Shown here one piece after another: positions 1 to 6,310 of a DNA stretch of 6,310 nucleotides. Under the pieces are notes generated by a model. The model was given only the letters and a program-made list of their open reading frames with translations. It was not told where the DNA came from and made no database searches. The first letter of the stretch is position 1. Every line of letters starts with the position of its first letter. The translations under genes were made by a program, and so were the position numbers. Source of the stretch: Bacteroidota bacterium (GTDB taxonomy: Bacteria > Bacteroidota > Bacteroidia > Flavobacteriales_D > JABDKJ01); assembly GCA_027621335.1 (NCBI GenBank), contig JAQCAN010000154.1, positions 1 to 6,310 on the forward strand, given 5' to 3'.

Positions 1-1
1 C

Positions 2-2029
2 AAAGGGCTGCTTCGCGCCATGAACAACACGGCAGATACTTACACCCAAATGGGCATGTACAACGAGGCTATGACCCTGTTCAATGAATGTCTTGAGTTG
101 GCATCGGCAGGACATGAGCGAATCAGGTGTATTGTGCTTTCCAATATGGCTGAGATACATCTGCTGAATGGAAACTATGCTGAGGTACCGGCCTTGTTGG
201 AACAGAGCCAAGCATTGGTAGATCTTACAGGTTACACAGAGATCGGGGTGGTGAACACCATTATGCGTGCAAAACTGGATCTGCATGCGGGTAGGTCGTA
301 TGCAGCTTTGCTGCGCTTGCAGCAACTGGCCAATGAGATGACTGACGCCACCACACTCAGGGAACAGGCAACCGTGTATGAGTTACTGGCCAAAGCCAAT
401 GAAGATGTGGGAGACCTGAAAGAGGCACTGCTCTGCCAGCGCGTATTTGTAAGCATACGGCAGCAACATCTTAACGAACAGAAAGTACGTGAGATACGGG
501 CATTGGAGTTTAAACAAGAGCTGCAAGTGCTACAAACTTCCAAGCAAGCGCTGGAAAAGATGGTGCAAGAACGTACGGCAGAGCTGAACCAAACCCTCGA
601 AACACTCAAAAGAAGAGAGCAGGAAAAACAATGGGACCTGGAGGTAGAACAGGCTGTGAACGTATTCAGTACCAGTCTCATGTTACAGGAAACAGAGGAG
701 GATGCACTCTGGGATGTGATACGGAACTGTATTTCAAAACTCAACTTCGAGGATGCCGTGATCTACCTTCTCGACCGAGATCGCGATGTGTTGGTACAGA
801 AAGCAGCCTATGGTCCAAAAAATCCAGACAAGGAAGATATTCTCAATCCCATCGAAATTCCAGTGGGTAAAGGAATTGTAGGCTATGTGGCGCAAAGTGG
901 TGTGTCAGAACTGATACCAGACACATCTGCCGACCCTCGGTATATTTTGGATGATGCCCCGCGCTTGTCAGAAATAACCATCCCTATCAAAGATGAAGGT
1001 GAGGTGATAGGCATCATCGACTCAGAGCATCATCAAAAAGATTTCTACAACCATAGGCACTTACGTATACTCGAAACCATTGCCGCTCTTGTTGCTAATA
1101 TATTGAGTCGCATACGAATAAAGAAAGAACGCGAGCAGTTGCAAGAACAGCTGATAGGACAGCTGAAACGGAACGAGAAGCTAAAGACCAAAGTAAACCG
1201 CGAGCTGGAGCAACGCGTGGCCGAACGCACAGCAGAGATAAGTTATGCGAAAGACCGTATTCAAGCGCAGAATGAGAGTATCGAGGAAAGCATCAGGTAT
1301 GCCAGCCTGATACAACATAGTCTGCTACCGGCACAGGAAAACCTGAAAAGGTTGTTTCCAGACCATTTGCTATTCTATCGACCACGGGATATAGTAAGCG
1401 GAGACTTCTATTGGGCGGCAGAAAAAGATGGAGCCAGATATTTGGCCGTGGCAGACTGTACGGGACATGGCGTGCCAGGGGCCCTATTGAGTGTGCTCTG
1501 CATAGAAAAATTGAATCAGGTCTTGCAGATGGAGTCAGCTCCACACGCCATGTTGGAATGGGTTAACCAAGAGATATGGACCACCCTGAAAAAAGCAGAT
1601 GACCGAGAGAATGGCTTTACCTTACTGGATGGAATGGACATTGCACTGATGCGACTGGATGGTCATACCAGCACGGTAACGTTTGCGGGAGCTATGCATT
1701 CCATGTACCTGGTAAGAAACGGGGAGCTACAGAAATACAGAGGAGACCGCCTCTCCATAGGAGGTTTTAATGATGCTCGCAGTTTCAGTTTGCATACCGT
1801 TGAGTGCCTTGCTGCTGACCGGTTTTACTTTATGTCTGATGGCTTTGCCGACCAATTTGGTGGTACAGACAACCGGAAATACACAAGTAGACGATTACAG
1901 CAATTCCTTGCCGCCACATCAGATCAAGATGTGCAACAGCAGTTACACGCATTAACCTCTGAATTTGAAACCCACATGGGGCAAGAACCTCAGGTAGATG
2001 ATGTGCTTGTAATTGGTGTACGAATTTGA
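2..2029 (+). CDS. TPR-GAF-SpoIIE serine phosphatase, 5' partial
   Basis: This is the C-terminal part of a cytosolic signalling protein that probably dephosphorylates a Ser/Thr-phosphorylated regulator such as a STAS anti-anti-sigma factor; the target is not visible here. The frame is open to the left edge, so the ATG at 20 is probably internal (K-G-L-L-R-A precedes it and reads as TPR sequence). Numbering from that Met: about four TPR-like helix pairs at 1-148, a coiled coil at about 150-210, a GAF domain at about 212-365, a second coiled coil at about 366-425, and a SpoIIE/PP2C domain at about 426-669. The catalytic domain shows SIRYASLIQHSLLP (424-437), SGDFYW (460-465), ADCTGHGVPGALL (478-490), SDGFAD (606-611) and VDDVLVIGV (659-667). 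The metal-binding acidic residues D462, D479, D607 and D660/D661 are therefore all present and the enzyme should be active. No membrane segment is visible. The domain calls are strong; the ligand and partner are unknown. Confidence 0.93.
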   Translation, partial: KGLLRAMNNTADTYTQMGMYNEAMTLFNECLELASAGHERIRCIVLSNMAEIHLLNGNYAEVPALLEQSQALVDLTGYTEIGVVNTIMRAKLDLHAGRSYAALLRLQQLANEMTDATTLREQATVYELLAKANEDVGDLKEALLCQRVFVSIRQQHLNEQKVREIRALEFKQELQVLQTSKQALEKMVQERTAELNQTLETLKRREQEKQWDLEVEQAVNVFSTSLMLQETEEDALWDVIRNCISKLNFEDAVIYLLDRDRDVLVQKAAYGPKNPDKEDILNPIEIPVGKGIVGYVAQSGVSELIPDTSADPRYILDDAPRLSEITIPIKDEGEVIGIIDSEHHQKDFYNHRHLRILETIAALVANILSRIRIKKEREQLQEQLIGQLKRNEKLKTKVNRELEQRVAERTAEISYAKDRIQAQNESIEESIRYASLIQHSLLPAQENLKRLFPDHLLFYRPRDIVSGDFYWAAEKDGARYLAVADCTGHGVPGALLSVLCIEKLNQVLQMESAPHAMLEWVNQEIWTTLKKADDRENGFTLLDGMDIALMRLDGHTSTVTFAGAMHSMYLVRNGELQKYRGDRLSIGGFNDARSFSLHTVECLAADRFYFMSDGFADQFGGTDNRKYTSRRLQQFLAATSDQDVQQQLHALTSEFETHMGQEPQVDDVLVIGVRI

Positions 2030-2068
2030 AACGATGGAGAAAACAGTAAATAACAAAAACTAAAAATC

Positions 2069-2986
2069 ATGAAGTCATCTATGTTAAAACTGATATTACC
2101 GTTACTCGTAGCTTTTCATTGTGCCAAGGCCCAAACACCCCAAGGCATCAACTACCAAGCAGTGGTGCGAGATGCCAGTGGCAATCAATTATCCAACCAA
2201 GCGGTTTCCTTGAGGATGACCATTCTTGAGAACAACACAACTACGGTTTACCAAGAAACTCATTCAGCTACTACAAACGGTTTTGGGCTTGTGAATCTCA
2301 TAATCGGGCCAGGTTCTGCAACGCAAGGAGCCTTCAACGCCATAGACTGGAGCACCGGCACTTACTTTGCTCAAACCGAGGTTGATGTAACTGGAGGTAC
2401 AAACTATGCACTTATGGGTTCTCAGCAGTTGATGAGCGTGCCTTATGCGCTTTACGCTGAGACATCTGGAAGTGCCGGCCCAACTGGCCCACAAGGAGCA
2501 GATGGCTCCAACGGAGTAGACGGAGCAACGGGCCCAACTGGTCCTCAAGGTATTGCAGGGCCCACAGGAGCGCAAGGCATAGCTGGTACTGATGGAGCCG
2601 CAGGTGTTACTGGCCCGCAAGGTCCGACAGGTCCGCAGGGTCCAACGGGAGCGCAAGGAGCCACAGGCCCACAAGGGCCTACAGGAAGCTTTGGGGTTGT
2701 AGGTTCTACAGGTCAGACCATCTATTACAATGGTACAGATTGGGTTGGTACTTTAAACCTTGCCAATGATGGGGCTAACGTATCTACCGATGCTGACATC
2801 CTGGTAAACTCCCTTAAAGTTGGACGTGGGGGCGGAAACCGAATATCCAATGTTGCATTAGGAGCAAGTGCCTTATTGATAAACACTACGGGGGTAGAAA
2901 ACACAGCAATTGGTGCGGCTTCTTTATTGAGCAATGAAACAGGATATTACAATACAGCAATAGGGGATGAACGCTTGTTAGGCTGA
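2069..2986 (+). CDS. Secreted collagen-like repeat protein, probably C-terminally truncated
   Basis: The 305-residue product begins with a signal peptide (hydrophobic core 6-16, likely cleavage AKA|Q at 21/22). A conserved Bacteroidota N-terminal domain follows at 22-132 (GINYQAVVRDASG, FGLVNLIIG, LMSVPYALYA). Residues 134-217 are 28 uninterrupted Gly-X-Y triplets rich in GPT and GPQ. A linker precedes adhesin-head or tail-fibre-like repeats at 261-305 (NVALGASALL, NTAIGAASLL, NTAIGDERLL). Proteins of this build are usually much longer and end in more repeats plus a trimerisation, S74 chaperone or sorting domain; none is present here. The role is probably a trimeric surface or extracellular fibre, but this copy may be defective. 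It lies 39 bases after the phosphatase gene. The start is supported by the signal peptide, and the upstream sequence is A-rich without a Shine-Dalgarno motif, which is common in this phylum. Confidence 0.88.
   Translation: MKSSMLKLILPLLVAFHCAKAQTPQGINYQAVVRDASGNQLSNQAVSLRMTILENNTTTVYQETHSATTNGFGLVNLIIGPGSATQGAFNAIDWSTGTYFAQTEVDVTGGTNYALMGSQQLMSVPYALYAETSGSAGPTGPQGADGSNGVDGATGPTGPQGIAGPTGAQGIAGTDGAAGVTGPQGPTGPQGPTGAQGATGPQGPTGSFGVVGSTGQTIYYNGTDWVGTLNLANDGANVSTDADILVNSLKVGRGGGNRISNVALGASALLINTTGVENTAIGAASLLSNETGYYNTAIGDERLLG
2468..2719 (+). repeat. Collagen-like Gly-X-Y repeat tract
   Basis: Twenty-eight consecutive triplets encode Gly-X-Y with no interruption (residues 134-217 of the collagen-like protein). 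GPT and GPQ dominate, alternating with GAQ, GAT, GIA and similar triplets. Such tracts form triple helices in bacterial collagen-like proteins, which implies a trimer. At DNA level the units are related (ggtccgacaggtccgcaggg-like blocks around 2621-2685), so slippage could change the length. Confidence 0.9.
2849..2983 (+). repeat. 17-residue adhesin-head/fibre-like repeats, two full and one partial
   Basis: Residues 261-277, 278-294 and 295-305 align as N-x-A-[IL]-G-A-x-[AS]-L-L-x-N-x-T-G-x-x, giving a 51-base period. The pattern resembles the short repeats of YadA-type heads and Bacteroidota fibre proteins. The third copy departs from the consensus after NTAIGD and ends at a stop codon, so the array is cut within a unit. 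Confidence 0.8.
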
Positions 2987-3006
2987 TTGGGATAAGCTTA
3001 ACTTTG
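2975..3006 (+). promoter_or_regulatory. Bacteroidota-type promoter for the DUF349 gene
   Basis: TAACTTTG at 2999-3006 matches the -7 consensus TAnnTTTG exactly. A TTG at 2975-2977 lies 21 bases upstream, within the usual spacing for the -33 element. Transcription would begin about 10 bases before the ATG at 3024, giving a very short leader without a Shine-Dalgarno site. The -33 element lies inside the last codons of the collagen-like gene. Confidence 0.6.
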
Positions 3007-3023
3007 CATACGAGAATTACTCT

Positions 3024-4667
3024 ATGGAACAAGAACTGCTGACGAGAGCCGATGCTCTCGGACTAATGATGGAACTCATCGAGGATGAGGTCAGTCGGGA
3101 TGACTTTGATAAAGGATTTGAACAGATCCAGGCCTTTTTAAGGACCCTATCCAGTGAAGGAGAAGATGCCGAGTTAGATGGGCTCCTTATCGATTTGCTA
3201 GATAGTCTCGAAGATAAGAGAAGCGAGCTGGATTTTGCCGAGAAGGAAAAAGTCTGGCAAGCGAGCTTAAAAGAGAAAGAAGCAGTCATTGAGGAACTCA
3301 GAAGTCTGATTCAGGAAGAAGAGAACATTGGAAAGGCGTTTCAGAGCTTCAATGAACTAAGGGATAAGTGGGAAGCCATAGGTGAAGTATCTCAAGAACA
3401 GTATAGCCGAGTTCATACTGAATACAGCCGTCTCAGAGAGACCTTCTTCTACAACATCTCCATTTACAAGGAACTCGCTGATCATGATAAGAAGGTCAAC
3501 CTGAGACTTAAAAAAGAACTAGTGGAAAAGGCCAAGGAATTGGCCAATGAGAAGAACATCCAAGCTGCTGATTCAGGTATCAAGGAAGTCATCAAGAAAT
3601 GGGATGACATAGGTGGAACCTTCCAAAAGCAATGGGAGCTGGTAAGAGAAGAGTTCTGGGCCGCGTCTCGAACTGTTCTGGATCGTGTGAATGCCTATTA
3701 TAGCGACCAGCGCGAACGTATGGCTGAGAATCTTCAAAAGAAGAATCAGCTCATTACTCAGGTAACTGATATCGCTGACAAGGATCGCTCAAAGACGAAA
3801 GAGTGGAATAACGCAACTGAAAAAGTCCTTAAAATCCAAGAAGAATGGAAGCGGATTGGCTTCAGTGCGGAGAATGAAAAGGTTTGGCGTTCCTTCCGTG
3901 AGGCCTGTGATAGCTTTTTCAAAGCCAAGCAGGGCTTCTATGACCAGATAAAGGAAGTCTTTGAAGAGCGAAAGAAGCGAAAACTCATCCTTATTCAGAA
4001 GGTGGCTGGAATGAAAGATCGCTCAGATTGGCGTGATGCCAGTGCTGAGATCATTGCCATTCAGAACGAATGGAAGGAGGTCGGTTCGGCTTCTCAGAAG
4101 GACGAAAACAAACTTTGGAACACCTTCCGTGGACACTGTGATGCCTTCTTCAATAATAGAAATCAGCACTTCAAGCAAAGGGATTCAGAAGAAAAGGAGA
4201 ATCTCAAGTTGAAGGAAGAAGTAATCGTAGAACTCAAAACCTTCAAACCTACTGGCAATAGGAACAAGGATATAGAATCGGTCAGAGCCTTATCAGACCG
4301 CTGGAATGCCGTGGGGCATGTTCCCTTCAAGGTAAAGGACAAGGTCTATAAAGAGTACCAAAGGTTATTGGACGATTTCTATGGCAGTGTAAAAATGGAT
4401 GCCCAAGAAAAGAGCAAGATGCAATATCTGAGTCGAGTAGAAACCTTAAAGGGCAATCCAAAGGCGCTTAACAGGGAGAAAGACAACCTGAGGAACGAGA
4501 TAAAGAAGCTGATGGATGACATTCGTCAGTATGAGAATAATCTAGGTTTCTTCAATACTCGGGATGGAGAGAATCCACTGATGAAAGACGTTCAGCGCAA
4601 AATCGAAAGGAACAGAGAAAAGGTGGATGAATTGATGGCCTTGCTGAGGCTTTCAAATAAAGACTAG
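3024..4667 (+). CDS. DUF349 repeat protein
   Basis: This is a 547-residue, charged, almost wholly helical protein with no signal peptide or membrane segment, so probably cytoplasmic. Five copies of the DUF349 signature are visible, each a W-x-x-[IV]-G motif followed by a helix with aromatic residues: DKWEAIG (W116), KKWDDIG (W193), EEWKRIG (W275), NEWKEVG (W350) and DRWNAVG (W427). They are spaced 75-82 residues apart, so the family domain fills about 65-455. The acidic N-terminus (1-65) and a coiled-coil tail (about 475-540) flank the array. DUF349 proteins of this size are widespread in Bacteroidota but their molecular role is not settled; the repeat build suggests a scaffold or binding protein. 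The gene has its own likely promoter and converges with the next gene, with a 4-base overlap. Confidence 0.93.
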   Translation: MEQELLTRADALGLMMELIEDEVSRDDFDKGFEQIQAFLRTLSSEGEDAELDGLLIDLLDSLEDKRSELDFAEKEKVWQASLKEKEAVIEELRSLIQEEENIGKAFQSFNELRDKWEAIGEVSQEQYSRVHTEYSRLRETFFYNISIYKELADHDKKVNLRLKKELVEKAKELANEKNIQAADSGIKEVIKKWDDIGGTFQKQWELVREEFWAASRTVLDRVNAYYSDQRERMAENLQKKNQLITQVTDIADKDRSKTKEWNNATEKVLKIQEEWKRIGFSAENEKVWRSFREACDSFFKAKQGFYDQIKEVFEERKKRKLILIQKVAGMKDRSDWRDASAEIIAIQNEWKEVGSASQKDENKLWNTFRGHCDAFFNNRNQHFKQRDSEEKENLKLKEEVIVELKTFKPTGNRNKDIESVRALSDRWNAVGHVPFKVKDKVYKEYQRLLDDFYGSVKMDAQEKSKMQYLSRVETLKGNPKALNREKDNLRNEIKKLMDDIRQYENNLGFFNTRDGENPLMKDVQRKIERNREKVDELMALLRLSNKD

Positions 4668-5056
4668 TTTCCAAGCCAGTCAAATTTTTTAATGTCCACC
4701 TGACCCTCTGTAGTGACCATAATGGAGTAAGGACCTGTTTCCAATCCTTGGCAGTCCACTCCTATTCTATGGCTTCCCGCAGTTAAGGTGCCGTCATGAA
4801 CAGTTCTAATTAGGTCTTCACCTTTGGAGATGGATAGAATCACATGTTGTTCGATGGGAACATCCAAATGCATCTCAAATGGCCCGTCCAGCCTGCGTTC
4901 AGGCACACCGTGGACAAACACATAGCGCTTTAGGTTCACATCAGATTGCCACCGCACCATCAACCATCTATAGATAGCGATAACAACTACTAAAAAGCTT
5001 ACAAGGAGGCTGATGACCTCCCATGAATCCATAGCGTTGAAGAAATCCTGTTCCAT
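4664..5056 (-). CDS. Small single-pass membrane protein with FlgD/T9SS-tail-like domain
   Basis: The product has 130 residues. An acidic N-terminus (E2, D4, D10, E13) precedes one hydrophobic segment at about 14-34, which is followed by basic residues (R30, R35, K43, R44). By the positive-inside rule the C-terminal domain would face the cytoplasm. Residues 58-130 read as a compact all-beta module: HVILSIS, then GEDLIRTVHDGTLTAGSHRI, then GLETGPYSIMVTTEG and a closing KKFDW. This order (strand, 'DGTLxAGxH', 'GxYxIxVxT', 'KK') resembles FlgD Ig-like domains and type A sorting tails of type IX secretion cargo. That is recognition by eye, not a search result. The start is well placed 10 bases after the DUF493 stop, behind AAGGA. 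The function is unknown; translational coupling to DUF493 is likely. Confidence 0.75.
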   Translation of the reverse strand: MEQDFFNAMDSWEVISLLVSFLVVVIAIYRWLMVRWQSDVNLKRYVFVHGVPERRLDGPFEMHLDVPIEQHVILSISKGEDLIRTVHDGTLTAGSHRIGVDCQGLETGPYSIMVTTEGQVDIKKFDWLGN

Positions 5057-5063
5057 TTTCAGT

Positions 5064-5068
5064 TCCTT
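5064..5068 (-). promoter_or_regulatory. Shine-Dalgarno-like AAGGA for the membrane protein gene
   Basis: On the minus strand AAGGA lies 7 bases before the ATG at 5056 and overlaps the TAA stop of the upstream DUF493 gene. This placement supports the chosen start and suggests that ribosomes finishing DUF493 could reinitiate here. Confidence 0.5.
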
Positions 5069-5345
5069 AAAGGGCCAACACTCCTTCTATCCTGCCCACC
5101 TCTTCATAGCGTTGAAAAACGGTATCCGCATCCATAACCATCTCTTTCACCGTCAAACTAATGAAGTTCCCTTTGCTAGACTCCTTGACCACGAACTCAA
5201 CACTTTCAGGGAATACGATGCGGATCCTTGATTCTATATTGGCTTTCTTTGGGAATATGAACTTGAACATATACAATGAGGGCCACGTATGAAAGCTCTC
5301 CAATTTATCCTTCAGATCCTTTTTCTTCTCGTCATCCATTGCCAT
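5067..5345 (-). CDS. DUF493 (YbeD-like) family protein
   Basis: From the ATG at 5345 the product has 92 residues. The C-terminal half carries the DUF493 hallmark SSKGNFISLTV, then a helix and YEEVGRIEGVLAL, matching the E. coli YbeD layout (SSKGNY..., LYEELGKI...VRMVL). The family is a small ferredoxin-like fold, probably a regulatory or ligand-binding domain; its role is unknown. The N-terminus is lysine-rich (DDEKKKDLKDKLE). The reading frame stays open farther, to a TTG at 5372, but that would place the -7-like box inside the gene. ATG 5345 or ATG 5339 is preferred. It is the first gene of a probable operon with the membrane protein 10 bases downstream, and it is divergent from the secreted protein gene at 5458. 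Confidence 0.85.
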   Translation of the reverse strand: MAMDDEKKKDLKDKLESFHTWPSLYMFKFIFPKKANIESRIRIVFPESVEFVVKESSKGNFISLTVKEMVMDADTVFQRYEEVGRIEGVLAL

Positions 5346-5349
5346 TCTG

Positions 5350-5357
5350 CAAATATC
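5350..5357 (-). promoter_or_regulatory. Candidate -7 element for DUF493
   Basis: The minus strand reads GATATTTG, matching five of the six fixed bases of TAnnTTTG. It ends 4 bases before the ATG at 5345, so the transcript would be leaderless or nearly so, or would use the ATG at 5339. No TTG -33 element was found at the usual distance, so the call is weak. Confidence 0.3.
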
Positions 5358-5413
5358 TGTAGAATAGACCAAGGATCATGAAAATAGATTCCTCAAAAGT
5401 GAACCTGTGAACT

Positions 5414-5421
5414 TATCTTTG
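5414..5421 (+). promoter_or_regulatory. Candidate -7 element for the secreted protein gene
   Basis: TATCTTTG matches TAnnTTTG exactly and lies 36 bases before the ATG at 5458, giving a leader of roughly 30 bases. No clear TTG was found 17-23 bases upstream. Together with the minus-strand box at 5350-5357 it marks 5346-5457 as a short divergent promoter region. Confidence 0.5.
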
Positions 5422-5448
5422 CTAAGGGTGTATTCCCTTGCAACCACT

Positions 5449-5452
5449 AGGA
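5449..5452 (+). promoter_or_regulatory. Shine-Dalgarno-like AGGA for the secreted protein gene
   Basis: AGGA sits 5 bases before the ATG at 5458 and supports that start, which also gives a well-formed signal peptide. Confidence 0.4.
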
Positions 5453-5457
5453 ATTCC

Positions 5458-6310
5458 ATGACTCATTATCATTCCCTTATCAGAAACTCCGTCATCATTA
5501 TGATTGGACTTCTAGGCACAGGGCTGCTCAACGCCCAAGTTGCATCTACGCTCTATACCTTTGAAAGAGACCGGGCCGCTGGTGACTTTCAAAATAATGG
5601 ATGGAATGTGGCTCCAGACATAGAAGAACAGATTAACAGTGAAACAGATGGAAATGTTTTGACCTTGCAGCAAAGCATCCTGTCCTACCTCGGCAGCGAT
5701 AACAAGATGGAACGGGCCGATCTTCTGATGACTTCTTATCAAAACGCCCCTTCAGATAAAGCGCTTTGGCCTTATGTGCTTGTTCATTATGGAATGTCAG
5801 GGGATGAAGCGTCTTTGCGGGACATGGCAGAAAAAATGAATGGTAACGGCCTTATCCCTGAAGAACAGAAGTCCTTTCATCGTCTCCTTCTGGCAGAGAT
5901 GGACGGCAAAGATGTAGTGATCAGCCATGGACTATGGGATACGGCTACCCTGTTGATGGTCAATTCCGAAACAGGGGGTAATGTTTCAATTATCTGCTTG
6001 GACTGGTTCAGGGATCCATTATACAGATCGGCAAGGATGCAATCTATGGGACTCGTAGCACCTGATGTCAAATCTTCGGCCTCAGAGACTTTGATAGAAT
6101 TCCAAAATCGGAATCCGGAATTCGACATCCATCTTGCTCCGACTTTGAATAAGACTCTATTAGGCGATTTAGAAGGCCGATTGAGTTTGACTGGATTGAG
6201 TTTCTCTATGTCTAAGAATGAAGATGCCTCCGCAGAGATGCTAAGTGCCTGGCAATCGTTGAAGAATGAGAAGGAAACAGAAGAAGTCTTCGCTTCGAGC
6301 TATCTTCCAT
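5458..6310 (+). CDS. Secreted protein of unknown function, 3' partial
   Basis: The frame is open from the ATG to the right edge (284 codons, no stop). A signal peptide is clear: a basic-polar start (H3, H5, R9), a hydrophobic core at about 11-24 and likely cleavage LNA|Q at 26/27, so the protein is exported. Residues 60-150 look helical, including ADLLMTSYQNAPSDKALWPY and RDMAEKMNGNGLIPEEQ, and could pack like TPR helices. Residues 153-190 (VVISHGLWDTATLLMV, then VSIICLDWFRDPLYR) and 222-250 (FDIHLAPTLNK, LSLTGLSFSMS) recall from memory the soluble tail of DUF2723-type membrane proteins and the middle of some Bacteroidota formylglycine-generating-enzyme-like proteins. In those, GDxDTxPL, DVxVxNLxLL, YR and PVYFAxT...LxGLxxR occur in the same order. 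Key residues of any enzyme domain would lie beyond the edge. I do not assign a function. Confidence 0.8.
   Translation, partial: MTHYHSLIRNSVIIMIGLLGTGLLNAQVASTLYTFERDRAAGDFQNNGWNVAPDIEEQINSETDGNVLTLQQSILSYLGSDNKMERADLLMTSYQNAPSDKALWPYVLVHYGMSGDEASLRDMAEKMNGNGLIPEEQKSFHRLLLAEMDGKDVVISHGLWDTATLLMVNSETGGNVSIICLDWFRDPLYRSARMQSMGLVAPDVKSSASETLIEFQNRNPEFDIHLAPTLNKTLLGDLEGRLSLTGLSFSMSKNEDASAEMLSAWQSLKNEKETEEVFASSYLP

Noticed and set aside
2264..2674. Long open frame opposite the collagen-like gene
   Set aside because: It mirrors the Gly-X-Y repeats and yields a Cys/Arg/Ser-rich product without family features; a compositional shadow.
2468..2719. Collagen tract as a CRISPR-like or non-coding tandem repeat
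   Set aside because: The repeat follows the codon triplet pattern of Gly-X-Y within a signal-peptide protein and has no spacer and direct-repeat structure.
4648..4690. Possible terminator: GGCTT/AAGCC stem followed by TTTTTT at 4685-4690
   Set aside because: The stem has five pairs with a 20-base spacing between arms and the T run starts seven bases after it; it also overlaps both coding ends. Too weak to call.
5346..5372. TTG start at 5372 for DUF493, adding nine residues
   Set aside because: ATG codons at 5345 and 5339 fit the family length better, and the extension covers the likely promoter box.
5512..6128. Open minus-strand frames across the secreted protein gene (5512-5742 and 5877-6128)
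   Set aside because: They lie opposite a frame with a signal peptide, an upstream -7 box and a ribosome site, and show no recognisable domain themselves.

Overview
The window looks like chromosomal DNA from a Bacteroidota bacterium, most likely Flavobacteriales or a near relative. Three things point there. A secreted protein starts with the Bacteroidota-typical domain that reads QTPQGINYQAVVRDASG just after its signal peptide. There is a long DUF349 protein with five repeats. Several starts are preceded by TAnnTTTG, the -7 promoter element of this phylum, with little Shine-Dalgarno signal. No RNA genes, insertion sequences, CRISPR arrays or prophage genes were seen.

Left part (1-2986), plus strand: the 3' part of a large signalling protein (TPR repeats, coiled coil, GAF, coiled coil, SpoIIE/PP2C phosphatase) is followed after 39 bases by a secreted collagen-like protein. 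The latter has 28 uninterrupted Gly-X-Y triplets and then short 17-residue repeats like those of trimeric adhesin heads or tail fibres. These repeats stop abruptly at 2986, so the gene looks truncated.

Middle part (2975-4667): a DUF349 gene starts 37 bases after that stop. Its likely promoter begins inside the last codons of the collagen-like gene.

Right part (4664-6310): two small minus-strand genes, a DUF493 protein and then a single-pass membrane protein with a FlgD/T9SS-tail-like domain, form a probable two-gene operon. It converges on the DUF349 gene, and the two opposing genes share one CTAG as overlapping stop codons. Divergent from this operon, a secreted protein of unknown function starts at 5458 and runs off the right edge. 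Its middle resembles the soluble tail of DUF2723-type proteins.

I found no multi-gene defence or mobile system. The points most worth a second look are the abrupt end of the collagen-like gene, the sorting-domain-like module on a membrane anchor with apparently reversed topology, and the unassigned secreted protein at the right edge.
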